Source: Draconibacterium orientale (GTDB lineage Bacteria; Bacteroidota; Bacteroidia; Bacteroidales; FEN-979). Taken from it: DNA of 54,102 bases. The position numbers and the translations under genes are program-made. The notes under the pieces are model-generated. The model saw only the letters and a program-made list of their open reading frames with translations. It was not told the origin of the DNA and did not search any database. Below are positions 29,391 through 38,132 of the stretch, in pieces. Position 1 is the stretch's first letter. Each line of letters begins with the position of its first letter. Location: assembly GCA_020718225.1 (NCBI GenBank), contig DYSO01000005.1, forward strand, positions 1 through 54,102, in the 5' to 3' direction.

Positions 29391-30155
29391 TTACGATAAA
29401 ACGTCATGAAGGATATGGTGCGAATGCAGCCCTTTAAAACCGGTAAGATGTAGCTGGTAATAAAGAAGCAGGGTATCAAGCAGCCTTTTCCGGGTTGCCG
29501 GGCCAATGCTGTTTATCCCGGCCGGGAGTGGTTCAAGGGCAGGGTTAATCCGGTCGTCAGGTCGGAGGAATGGAGTTGTTAACATGGAATAAAAAATCGA
29601 ACTGTGATCCGGATCGAGATAGTGGGGGTGGTCGGGAATGGAGGGCTGGAAAAGTCCTTCCCTTAGGTTGAAAACCGGAAATTGCGAAGAATGGTTGGTC
29701 TGTGGGAATATACCAAGATAGTGACAAAGATGAAGGGCAAACAGAAGGGGAAAATTGGTAACCGGATCCCGGGTTTCATCCAGATGAAGGCACGATGCCC
29801 ATAGAAATTCAAAGAGGGGAGGATTGGCTTCCTCCTCGCGGATGGATTTGTATGCCAGCTCATTGATAAAAAGCAGTACAGAACTTTTCCGGATATCCGA
29901 AGGGATGTTTTGGTAGGGATGTCCCAGACAGACCTCCTTTACCGAATGAAGCGTGCGTTGTTCCTTATGATAAACCACGAGTTCGAGCAATGTCAGTGGC
30001 TGGAACAGACCCGGTTTCACTTTTGCACCGCGGCCCCGCACACCACGGAAGAGATAAGATTGAATTCCAAAAAGTTCAGTATAGATTTTAACAATAATAC
30101 TGCTTTCAGAATATTTAAGGGTATGAAAAACGATGCCTTTGGTTGAATGGAGCAT
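29391..30155 (-). CDS. recO: DNA repair protein RecO
   Basis: RecO works with RecF and RecR to load RecA on gapped DNA. The 254-residue protein has an N-terminal OB-fold (about 1-80, starting [18 protein letters not shown]) and a helical C-terminal domain. The four zinc-binding cysteines of many RecO proteins are not visible, as in E. coli RecO. Its ATG overlaps the porZ stop (TGATG at 30153-30157), so the two are translationally coupled. Confidence 0.9.
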   Translation of the reverse strand: MLHSTKGIVFHTLKYSESSIIVKIYTELFGIQSYLFRGVRGRGAKVKPGLFQPLTLLELVVYHKEQRTLHSVKEVCLGHPYQNIPSDIRKSSVLLFINELAYKSIREEEANPPLFEFLWASCLHLDETRDPVTNFPLLFALHLCHYLGIFPQTNHSSQFPVFNLREGLFQPSIPDHPHYLDPDHSSIFYSMLTTPFLRPDDRINPALEPLPAGINSIGPATRKRLLDTLLLYYQLHLTGFKGLHSHHILHDVLS

Positions 30156-32488
30156 CAGTGAATGAGCAGGATTTTGGTGACGATTCTTTCTGAACCTGTA
30201 TCGTTGGATGCATATACCAGGTAAACCCCTGTATGCGCTTTACGGCCATCGAAATTTTTACCATCCCAAATGGCTTGTCCGCCTTCTGCACGGGTAGAAT
30301 ATACCAGCGCCCCGTTAACATCGGTAATCCTGACCTGTGCATTGCTGACCAGCCCCTTGATGGCAATGAATCCTTCGAAATCAGATTTTACAGGGTTTGG
30401 AAATGCATACACGTTTTCATTGGTATCGCCTCCAGGTGTTGCGGGCCCGCGAAAGGATATGACCCCTTTATCCGTCCCGAAAAAAACATCGCCATCTTTA
30501 TTGAGCGCTATACAGATAATGCGGTCAGAAAGCAATGGGCTGTCATCAGCGGTAAAATGATATTTTTGTTTGGCGCCATCTTCCGAAAAACAATAAACGC
30601 CTCCCCGGTCTGTTCCGATCCATTTTTGGTTTGCACCATCAACAGCGATGGCTGTTACCGTTTCATTTTCCAACAGATATTGAACATAGCCGCCTTGCTG
30701 GATGAGGATTCGCTGACAATCGAAATGCTGGCCGTTAAAAATATTTTCAGGAGAATAAAAAACGGCAACCCCTTTTTCTGTACCAATCCAAACCTCTCCG
30801 TTTTGGTCTTCGGCCATGGCATTGACGTTATTTCCCGGAATGCCCCCGTTCCCGGTTGCTGAGTTTAAAAGTTTTGCCTGATCATCGGCCGGGTTCTGTG
30901 GGGTGCCGTTATCTGTAAAAACCAAAAGCGAATTTGGGTTCATGTTTCCATATCGCATCTGAATCCATTTTTGGCCAAGCCGGGTAGCCATAATCTGCCC
31001 CAGGTCGTTTTCATTGGCAATGGGAATGGTAAAACCGGTCCAAACCTCCCCCTTTTTCATGGAAAGACAACTGTTATTGTGTGAGGTCACCACCCAAAGG
31101 TTACCCTCAGAGTCAAAAGTTAGTCCCCCAACCCGGATATCGGAAGTGTCGGAAGCTGTATGATGCCGCAGTGTACTGTTTGATTCGGTATATCGCCTGA
31201 TAACGGAATCGTTATACATTTCAAGAACCCCGCGGCCAAAGGACCCGGCGTATATGCGGTTATTATCGGAAGGGTCAACGGCAACAGAAACAATATCGTG
31301 GGTCAGCCCCATTATCGGACTGGTGTTTCCGGTAATGTTTTTCCAGTTTGTATTATCAAAATGATATACCTGTGCCTGATAATAGAGAGGGACATAGGAA
31401 GCATCATGCCCGCCGGGGGCAATGACCAGATTATTTCCCTGGGCCGACATGCTAAAAGCCAAAGCGCTTAATGGGCCGCTCAGGGTAATGTGGTGGATCA
31501 CTCCGGTTGCAGCATCGTAATTGATCAATCCGGAATAGGTGTCAGAAATCCAGATATTACCCGAAACATCTGCAAATCCGTTGGTCGGATAGGGGCTCCC
31601 CGGTTCATAATTCCAAATGGTCGTGATTAATTCCAGGTCTGGGTTGAACTCGCAGGCAAAATAAGCGTAGGATACAACAAGAAATTTCTCATTGGCCTGA
31701 AGGTGCATCACTGGACTGTATAATTCCCGTTCCCATCGGTCCCATAAGCCGTTTGAAAAAACGTACAGGGTATCGGAGGTGGATGCCCCCTGTTTTTTAT
31801 TGACAATGATCTTCCCGTTAAAATTTACGATGGTGTTGTACTGGGCGCTGGTATCAATGGCTGTATCCTTGTGCCATGAGGCAAAATTAGCCAGGTTCGG
31901 ATCTTTGGACCATGCTTTGTAAATCCCTTTTTCGGTCGCTGCAAAAAGCGAGTCATCGTTATCAGTGGTCAGCGCCAGCACATTAACCTGACTTCCCTGG
32001 CTCCCGATGTAATAGGTGTCGCGGATTTCCTCTTTGCTGATATCAAGGGCCACAATTCCGAACCCACACGATAAATAAGCCACCTTTCCGATAAAATAGA
32101 TGTCGTTGATGGTTTTATTTCCCAAAATGGGTTTTCGTTTAATATCGGAAATATTGATGATGGTATTATCTTTTATCAGATCGATATTTGCATTGGAATA
32201 GGCAATGACAAGTGTATTATACGCTTTGTTATAATTGATGCAACTGATCCCGATGTCGGAAAGACCGGTAATCTTTGTGATCCTGACTACGCTGTAATCC
32301 TCTTTATTGACATAGAAAACAGCATATGGAGTGGAGGCATAGACTTTATCGCCGGCATCGGTCACTGAATTACAGAGGGTGTAGGGGAGTTCGTCCCGCC
32401 ATTGACCAACAGGGACCTGCTGGGCAAAAAGGCAGGCTGGTGCAGGAAGCATCAGGATAAAGGTTAGAAAGTAACGAAACAGTTTCAT
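30155..32488 (-). CDS. porZ: T9SS component PorZ (two-component-regulator-propeller type)
   Basis: PorZ is a surface protein of the type IX secretion attachment complex; in P. gingivalis it delivers A-LPS for anchoring cargo. The start at 32488 (MKLFRYFL) places a signal peptide at the N-terminus and gives 777 residues, close to P. gingivalis PorZ (776). The longer open frame would overlap cysN. The protein reads as two beta-propellers built from repeats such as VGQWRDELPY, GKVAYLSCGFGIVALDI, NLWVVTSHNN and GEVWIGTEKGVAVF. The C-terminus (FPNPVKSDFEGF through KILLIH) is itself a T9SS sorting-type domain. It lies 73 bases downstream of cysN and is coupled to recO. Confidence 0.9.
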   Translation of the reverse strand: MKLFRYFLTFILMLPAPACLFAQQVPVGQWRDELPYTLCNSVTDAGDKVYASTPYAVFYVNKEDYSVVRITKITGLSDIGISCINYNKAYNTLVIAYSNANIDLIKDNTIINISDIKRKPILGNKTINDIYFIGKVAYLSCGFGIVALDISKEEIRDTYYIGSQGSQVNVLALTTDNDDSLFAATEKGIYKAWSKDPNLANFASWHKDTAIDTSAQYNTIVNFNGKIIVNKKQGASTSDTLYVFSNGLWDRWERELYSPVMHLQANEKFLVVSYAYFACEFNPDLELITTIWNYEPGSPYPTNGFADVSGNIWISDTYSGLINYDAATGVIHHITLSGPLSALAFSMSAQGNNLVIAPGGHDASYVPLYYQAQVYHFDNTNWKNITGNTSPIMGLTHDIVSVAVDPSDNNRIYAGSFGRGVLEMYNDSVIRRYTESNSTLRHHTASDTSDIRVGGLTFDSEGNLWVVTSHNNSCLSMKKGEVWTGFTIPIANENDLGQIMATRLGQKWIQMRYGNMNPNSLLVFTDNGTPQNPADDQAKLLNSATGNGGIPGNNVNAMAEDQNGEVWIGTEKGVAVFYSPENIFNGQHFDCQRILIQQGGYVQYLLENETVTAIAVDGANQKWIGTDRGGVYCFSEDGAKQKYHFTADDSPLLSDRIICIALNKDGDVFFGTDKGVISFRGPATPGGDTNENVYAFPNPVKSDFEGFIAIKGLVSNAQVRITDVNGALVYSTRAEGGQAIWDGKNFDGRKAHTGVYLVYASNDTGSERIVTKILLIH

Positions 32489-32561
32489 GATTAATGAATT
32501 ACAGAGGGGAATTAAAGGAAGGTATAACTTATTTTTTCTTGATTTATTGTGTAAAACAAGA

Positions 32562-33842
32562 TCATACAATCATACCTGCGGCAACCGTTTCGTTTGTGCT
32601 TTCATCAATGAGGATAATGCTTCCGGTAATCCTGTTTTGGGAGTAGGGATCAAAGAACAAAGGTTGGGTGGTACGAAGCCGGATCCGTGCAATATCGTTC
32701 ATGTTCACGGTAATATTTGTTGTTATTTGTTCCAGAGAACTGATATTCAGCACATAATCAACATTTTCGATGATACACCTGACGTCGCGGGTCGTATGTT
32801 TTAACGTGTACCTGCCTTTCACCTGAAGTGGTTTTGGGTTCATCCAGCAAATCATGGTCTCAAGGTCATTGCTTTCTGAAGGTATGTCGGATGGGCTGAC
32901 AATCATATCGCCACGGCTGATATCCACATCGTCACTCAGTGTCAGTGTTACCGACATGGGGGCCCAGGTTTCTGCAAGGGGGCCATCAAAAGTGTCGATG
33001 GTTGCAATGTGACTGGTGATCCGGGAGGGCAGGATAAGAATTTCATCACCGGGATGAAAAAACCCGCCTGCAACCCTGCCGGCATATCCCCGGTAGTCAT
33101 GAAATTCGTCCGATTCCGGGCGGATCACATATTGGACCGGAAAACGAGGATGCTGCAGATCGTGGTCCTGGTCGATAGGGATTGTTTCAAGGATGTGTAA
33201 CAAGGTGCCCGAATGGTTCCATGCCATGTTTTCTGAAGGTTTCACAACATTATCGCCATGAAGTGCACTGATTGGAATAAAACGAATGTCTTTATCGGGA
33301 AAAATACGATTGGCGAATGCCCTGAAATCACCCGATATGCGGTCGAACACATCCTGGCGGTAATCCATGAGGTCCATTTTATTGATACATACGATAATAT
33401 GGGGAATTCCAAGCAGGGAAGCAATAAAGGCGTGACGGTGTGTTTGTTCAATCACCCCGTTTCGTGCATCAATAAGTAAAATGGCGGCATTGGCGGTGGA
33501 TGCACCGGTGACCATATTGCGGGTATATTGGATATGGCCCGGGGTATCGGCGATTATAAATTTGCGGTTGGGGGTTGCAAAATAGCGGTAGGCCACATCG
33601 ATGGTAATTCCTTGTTCCCGCTCCGCGCGAAGCCCGTCAGTAAACAGCGCCAGGTTAAGATGCCCGCTGCCTTTTTGGATGCTGGCCCTTTTTACGGCAT
33701 CGAGCTGGTCTTCGAAGATCGATTTACTGTCGTACAAGAGCCGGCCAATCAGGGTACTTTTACCGTCGTCAACACTTCCTGCGGTGGTGAACCGCAACAG
33801 TTCCATGTTCAGGTAGGCCTTGTTTGAAAATTTTTGTTCCAT
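32562..33842 (-). CDS. cysN: sulfate adenylyltransferase subunit 1 (GTPase)
   Basis: CysN is the GTPase partner of CysD; GTP hydrolysis drives formation of adenosine 5'-phosphosulfate from ATP and sulfate. The 426-residue protein carries G1 GSVDDGKST, G3 DTPGH and G4 NKMD, followed by EF-Tu-like beta-barrel domains. E. coli CysN is somewhat longer (475). No fused APS kinase (CysC) is present. The start overlaps the cysD stop (TAATG at 33840-33844). Confidence 0.95.
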   Translation of the reverse strand: MEQKFSNKAYLNMELLRFTTAGSVDDGKSTLIGRLLYDSKSIFEDQLDAVKRASIQKGSGHLNLALFTDGLRAEREQGITIDVAYRYFATPNRKFIIADTPGHIQYTRNMVTGASTANAAILLIDARNGVIEQTHRHAFIASLLGIPHIIVCINKMDLMDYRQDVFDRISGDFRAFANRIFPDKDIRFIPISALHGDNVVKPSENMAWNHSGTLLHILETIPIDQDHDLQHPRFPVQYVIRPESDEFHDYRGYAGRVAGGFFHPGDEILILPSRITSHIATIDTFDGPLAETWAPMSVTLTLSDDVDISRGDMIVSPSDIPSESNDLETMICWMNPKPLQVKGRYTLKHTTRDVRCIIENVDYVLNISSLEQITTNITVNMNDIARIRLRTTQPLFFDPYSQNRITGSIILIDESTNETVAAGMIV

Positions 33843-34747
33843 TAAAAATAGCCCTCTTTTTTCCGGTCTTCCATGGCTGCATCCGATCTTTTATCATCAT
33901 AGCGTCCCCCCCGTTCTGTAACCCGGGTGGCAGCTATTTCCTGGATAATGTCTTCGACGGTGTCGGCAGTGGAAAGGGTAAGCCCGGTACAACTGATGTC
34001 GCCAACAGTCCGGCACCGGACCCTCCGGTGTTCTGTTTTTTCAGCAGGTTTCATCTGCATGAAGGGAGCGGCTGCAAGCCAAACGCCATCCCGGTAAAAA
34101 ACATCCCGTTCGTGGGTAAAATAAATATCGGGCAAATCAATATGATCGGCAAGAATATATTGCCATACATCCATTTCTGTCCAATTGCTGATAGGAAAAA
34201 CCCGGAAATGTTCCCCCATTCGTTTTTTTCCGTTAAAGAGCCCCCATAATTCCGGCCGTTGGTTTTTTGGGTCCCATTGACCGAATTCATCGCGGTGAGA
34301 GAAAAACCGTTCTTTGGCCCTGGCTTTTTCTTCATCACGACGGGCCCCGCCAATGGCGGCATCAAACTTGTTTTTTTCAAGCGTATCAAGCAACGTAACG
34401 GTTTGCAACACATTCCGGCTGGCATTGATGCCTTTTTCTTCGATAACCCTTCCGGTATCTATCGATTCCTGTACTGAACCAACAAGGAGCCTGACATTTA
34501 ACCGGGCAACAAGCCGGTCGCGGAATTCAAGGGCTTCTGTAAAATTATGGCCGGTGTCAATATGCAGCAACTGGAATGGAATACGGGCCGGATAAAAAGC
34601 TTTCCGGGATAAATGTACCAAGACAATGGAATCTTTCCCTCCCGAAAAAAGAAGGACAGGGCGTTCAAACTGGGCAGCGACTTCCCGGATTACATGAATG
34701 GCTTCCGCTTCAAGTTCCTTCAGATGGGTTAACTGATAAAGGCTCAT
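33842..34747 (-). CDS. cysD: sulfate adenylyltransferase subunit 2
   Basis: CysD transfers adenylate from ATP to sulfate. With the start at 34747 (MSLYQLTHLKELE) it has 301 residues, the usual length for the family. The PP-loop ATP-binding motif is LLFSGGKDS, and the C-terminal part (RRVRCRTVGDISCTG) is typical. The frame stays open further upstream to 34918 but that part is only the other-frame reading of the Wzc YG repeat, so I reject it. The gene lies 13 bases after wzc and overlaps cysN. No cysH, cysC or cysQ is in the window. Confidence 0.95.
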   Translation of the reverse strand: MSLYQLTHLKELEAEAIHVIREVAAQFERPVLLFSGGKDSIVLVHLSRKAFYPARIPFQLLHIDTGHNFTEALEFRDRLVARLNVRLLVGSVQESIDTGRVIEEKGINASRNVLQTVTLLDTLEKNKFDAAIGGARRDEEKARAKERFFSHRDEFGQWDPKNQRPELWGLFNGKKRMGEHFRVFPISNWTEMDVWQYILADHIDLPDIYFTHERDVFYRDGVWLAAAPFMQMKPAEKTEHRRVRCRTVGDISCTGLTLSTADTVEDIIQEIAATRVTERGGRYDDKRSDAAMEDRKKEGYF

Positions 34748-34760
34748 CGGATCAACCCTG

Positions 34761-37244
34761 CTATGATTTGCCAAATATCCGTTGTAGTAACGTTTTTTTA
34801 CGGCCGGTCTCTTTGTCGTCAGAATAATATCCGTAACCATATCCGTAACCATACCCGTAACCATACCCGTAACTATATCCATAACCATATCCGTATCCAT
34901 AACCATACCCGTATCCATACGAGCTTCGGGAGAGTTTCACGTCATTGATCAGGATGGCGAGGTTCGGGATATTGCGGTGTTCCAAGTCGTGGATGATAGA
35001 ACCAAAAATCTTTTTATGGGTATAACCCTGGCGCACGAGGAACAGGTTGGCGTCGACATGTTTCACCAATAAAAAGGCATCGGTCACAAGCCCGATCGGT
35101 GGGGTGTCGATAATGATAAAGTCATATATCTCTTTGAGGTGTGAAAACAACTCCGTGCATTTGTCGGAGGCAATTAATTCAGCAGGATTGGGAGGTACCG
35201 GTCCGGCCATAATGATGTCAAGGTTGTCGATGCCCGAAGCCTGGATGATATCCTCCAGCTTGCTCTTGTTGATCAGATAAGAGCTGATCCCCTCTGTATT
35301 GGTAAGGCCAAAGTCCTGGTAAATTTTGGGTTTTCGCAAATCAAAGCCCATCAGAAGGGTTTTTTTACCGTATAGGGCAAAGATGGAGGCAAGGTTAATG
35401 GAAATAAAGGTTTTCCCGACAGCAACCATATCGGAAGTAACCATGATGGTTTGTTTTTCTTTTCCCTTCAGTAGGTAGTTGATGTTGGTCCTGACTGAGC
35501 GGAACGATTCTGCAATGGTCGATTTGGGTGAATCAATCACGACGATTTTTCCCGGCTTGTCACTATGTATTACATGTCCGATGATGGGAAGTTTGGTTAT
35601 CTTTTCTATATATTCCCGTTCCATGACCATATCGTTAAAGTAGTCCTTGCCGAGGATATATACAATGGGAAGAATAATGCCAAGGATCAGGGCTATAATA
35701 TAATTAAGGCTCTTTTTTGGGAAAACGGGCGATGACCCTTCACTTTTGGCTTCGTCTAAAACTTCGTTATCGGAAAGGTTGGCTGCCTGGGTGATCTGTG
35801 CTTCGGAACGTTTCTGTAGCAGATAGGTATAAATGGCGTCGGTAAGTTTGAATTTTCGCTCGATCCCGAATAAAACCCGTTGTGTTTCTGGGAGGTTGCC
35901 GATGCGGGCATTGATGCCGGCAACCCGGTTGTTGATCTCTGTTACCGCAATTTCATTGGAGTTGATGGCGCTTTTTACATTTTCATAAAGGGCATTTTTG
36001 GTTGTTGCAATCTGAAGGTCAATGGCGCGGAGGCTTGGGTTTTTTTCCCTCGAATATTGCGACGCTTCGGTCCGCTTCATATAGAGGGTTGTCAACTGCA
36101 TGGTAAGGTCGTTCAAAATGGTATTGTCGATACCCATCGAAGCAGGAACGATCAGCTCGTCCAGCTTCTGGTTTTTTTCAATGTAATCCTTCATGTTCAG
36201 GAGGTACTTTGATTTGACCATCAAAATGGCTTTTTCATCCTGAAGTTCCATCATTTTTTCAAAAACCTGTTTTGCTTCGTCGTCAAGGTTCATGATCTCT
36301 TTGTTGGTACGGAATAACATCAGTGCTTTTTCCGATGAGTTCAAAGAATCGGTGATCCCCTGAAGTTCGGTATCAATAAAAGATATGGTACGCAAAGCCA
36401 CAATGTTTTTTCGTTCCAGCCCTTTGGCAAGGTACTCTTTGGTGAGTGTATTGAGAAAGGTACTGATTTTATCGGGGTTGCCGCCTTTGAGCTTGATTTC
36501 AACAATGGAAGCTTCCCTGTTTATGGGTTCGATGCTGAACGATTTGAATTCAGTGACTAACTTATCATAACTGTTGAAAGAAAAAGAAAAAGAACGGTTC
36601 AGGTCAACCTCGGGGTCGAACTTGTCGGTGCGGATCAGTTTGAATTTAAAATATTTATTCTGAACGAGTTGACCTACGGAAAAAGTTTCATCAAAAGAAA
36701 TGTTCACTTTTTCACCCTCTATGTTTTGGCGAAGGGAAAAATTGAAAAAGGCCGCCTCCTGGTTTTTTGCCTCCAGCCGGTATTTGTCGTCTGAAAGAAA
36801 AGTGACATTGAACTTTGTGTTCACGGTCTGGGGAAAGGTTGAATCCATGATAATCCGGAAAGGCACCTCCTTGAAAAGCTCTCTGGTAACAAAATTGTCT
36901 TCACTGAAATAGGCCACTTCGAACCCGGTTTTGGTTATAGTGCGATAGCTCAGTGAATAGGACGAAAGGACCCCGATTTCGTTTTGGAGGTTTTGCATGT
37001 TGTTGAACAGCCCCATGCCCAAAAGGTCCTGGGGGTTCAACTTGTTTTCCGATTTATCCGTAATCAGAACGGTGGTTTTAACTTCATAAACCGATGGGGT
37101 ATATTTGTTAAAAATAAATGCGATGATGAGCGCTATGAAAATGGTAACAGCAAAAAGGTACCAATAACGGTAAAATTTAAAGAGCAGCGCTTTGTAGTCA
37201 ACAGATTGCTCTTGCTGGGCAAAATCTTGGATGTTTTCGTTCAC
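34761..37244 (-). CDS. wzc: Wzc-like polysaccharide co-polymerase / bacterial tyrosine kinase
   Basis: This is an inner-membrane protein that governs polymerisation and export of surface polysaccharide. The 827 residues include a Wzz domain between two transmembrane helices (about 27-45 and 510-530), a periplasmic coiled-coil region, and a cytoplasmic BY-kinase domain (about 575-770). Walker A reads SDMVAVGKT (usual GEGKT has become AVGKT), Walker A' reads LLMGFDLRKP with Gly in place of the first Asp, and Walker B is FIIIDTPP. The C-terminus is a tyrosine cluster of 17 Tyr, almost all in YG dipeptides, followed by a basic tail. The start is GTG at 37244, 7 bases after wza. No ATG occurs before the first helix. 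Confidence 0.93.
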   Translation of the reverse strand: MNENIQDFAQQEQSVDYKALLFKFYRYWYLFAVTIFIALIIAFIFNKYTPSVYEVKTTVLITDKSENKLNPQDLLGMGLFNNMQNLQNEIGVLSSYSLSYRTITKTGFEVAYFSEDNFVTRELFKEVPFRIIMDSTFPQTVNTKFNVTFLSDDKYRLEAKNQEAAFFNFSLRQNIEGEKVNISFDETFSVGQLVQNKYFKFKLIRTDKFDPEVDLNRSFSFSFNSYDKLVTEFKSFSIEPINREASIVEIKLKGGNPDKISTFLNTLTKEYLAKGLERKNIVALRTISFIDTELQGITDSLNSSEKALMLFRTNKEIMNLDDEAKQVFEKMMELQDEKAILMVKSKYLLNMKDYIEKNQKLDELIVPASMGIDNTILNDLTMQLTTLYMKRTEASQYSREKNPSLRAIDLQIATTKNALYENVKSAINSNEIAVTEINNRVAGINARIGNLPETQRVLFGIERKFKLTDAIYTYLLQKRSEAQITQAANLSDNEVLDEAKSEGSSPVFPKKSLNYIIALILGIILPIVYILGKDYFNDMVMEREYIEKITKLPIIGHVIHSDKPGKIVVIDSPKSTIAESFRSVRTNINYLLKGKEKQTIMVTSDMVAVGKTFISINLASIFALYGKKTLLMGFDLRKPKIYQDFGLTNTEGISSYLINKSKLEDIIQASGIDNLDIIMAGPVPPNPAELIASDKCTELFSHLKEIYDFIIIDTPPIGLVTDAFLLVKHVDANLFLVRQGYTHKKIFGSIIHDLEHRNIPNLAILINDVKLSRSSYGYGYGYGYGYGYGYSYGYGYGYGYGYGYGYYSDDKETGRKKTLLQRIFGKS
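34831..34920 (-). repeat. low-complexity YG-coding repeat in wzc
   Basis: Roughly 90 bases made of six-base units (TAT/TAC plus GGN) encode seven YG, one YS, seven YG and a final YY near the Wzc C-terminus. Third positions vary (GGA, GGT, GGG; TAT, TAC), so the tract is kept at the protein level and is not a freshly slipped microsatellite. It keeps the cysD frame open on the same strand and a reading frame open on the opposite strand. Confidence 0.85.
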
Positions 37245-37251
37245 AGGTCAA

Positions 37252-38049
37252 TTATTTTGAGAAATAATTTATCAACAATAGGGTGGTTGAAACCGATGCA
37301 AGCACAATGGCCCAGGGGAAGGTAGTGCCAAGTCCCCAACGTTTGTAGCCTAAGGGCATGACATAAATGATATCGCTGGGCTGTAGGTAATAGAAATCGG
37401 AATTAAGGATATCGTCGCTGGTCAGGTCTAAGTATTGCACCCGGGAACCCCCTTTGGTTTGCCGGATCAGCGCTACTTTACTTCGGTTTGCAAATTCGGT
37501 CATGTCGCCGGCCATGGAAAGTGCTTCAAAAATATTGATATCGTCCTTGTAAATTGTGAAAATTCCGGGGCGACTGACTTCCCCGACAAGGGTTATACGA
37601 AAGTTCACGACTTTAACAACCACATTGGTCTCTTTCAGGTATTCGTTGATCAGTTGCTGGATCATGGATTTGATCTGGTCGACATTGAGGTCCCTGACAT
37701 AAACTTTACCGACAATGGGGAAATCGATATACCCTTCCGGTGTGACGCTATAGCTGTTCAGGTAGATGGACGCATCGTTGGCGTAATCATTGTAAGAGCT
37801 GGTGCCCGATTGTTTGTTAAAAAAGATAAAGGCTTTTTCATCCAGGCTGAAAACACGGATATAGAGGTTGTCTTTGGGTTGAACCTTATATTCCACATCT
37901 CGTTTGTTGGAAAAAAACGAGGTGGTATCCTTGGCTTGTTCTTTTTGAAGGTATTTAATTTTTTTCTGTGGAACGCAGGAAGTCGCGAGCATAGCAACCA
38001 ATAATACAAAACTCAGATATTTCAGGAGTAATGATAGGCGATGTTTCAT
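37252..38049 (-). CDS. wza: Wza-like polysaccharide export outer-membrane lipoprotein
   Basis: This forms the outer-membrane exit for polysaccharide made with Wzc. From the ATG at 38049 it has 265 residues: a lipoprotein signal with lipobox MLATSC (Cys25), a poly-export domain (about 55-145), an SLBB domain (about 150-225), and a C-terminal hydrophobic helix. A longer open frame to 38115 is rejected because a promoter element (38073-38080) lies inside it. It is 7 bases upstream of wzc. The usual export-cluster glycosyltransferases and flippase do not follow. Confidence 0.92.
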   Translation of the reverse strand: MKHRLSLLLKYLSFVLLVAMLATSCVPQKKIKYLQKEQAKDTTSFFSNKRDVEYKVQPKDNLYIRVFSLDEKAFIFFNKQSGTSSYNDYANDASIYLNSYSVTPEGYIDFPIVGKVYVRDLNVDQIKSMIQQLINEYLKETNVVVKVVNFRITLVGEVSRPGIFTIYKDDINIFEALSMAGDMTEFANRSKVALIRQTKGGSRVQYLDLTSDDILNSDFYYLQPSDIIYVMPLGYKRWGLGTTFPWAIVLASVSTTLLLINYFSK

Positions 38050-38072
38050 AAACATAGAGTATAAAAACACGG

Positions 38073-38080
38073 CAAATGTA
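38073..38080 (-). promoter_or_regulatory. Bacteroidota -7 promoter element for wza
   Basis: On the minus strand the bases read TACATTTG (TAnnTTTG), 23 bases before the wza ATG at 38049. This is probably the main promoter of the run wza-wzc-cysD-cysN-porZ-recO-lysS, in which the largest gap is 73 bases. It also decides the start choice of wza. Confidence 0.5.
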
Positions 38081-38132
38081 CACATTTTTTTTAAACTGAA
38101 AACGGGGTGGGGCATCTCATCCTAAAACAGAC

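Noticed and set aside
32489..32569. 27-residue upstream extension of PorZ
   Set aside because: It overlaps cysN and would bury the signal peptide. The start at 32488 gives the length of known PorZ.
34748..34918. 57-residue N-terminal extension of CysD
   Set aside because: It is the other-frame reading of the Wzc YG repeat and overlaps the wzc 3' end. The start at 34747 gives the normal CysD length.
34831..34920. CRISPR-like or microsatellite array
   Set aside because: The units are six bases with synonymous variation and lie in frame in wzc. There are no spacers.
34763..34948. Plus-strand open frame rich in HNH-like repeats
   Set aside because: It is the antisense reading of the YG repeat in wzc, with no nuclease fold.
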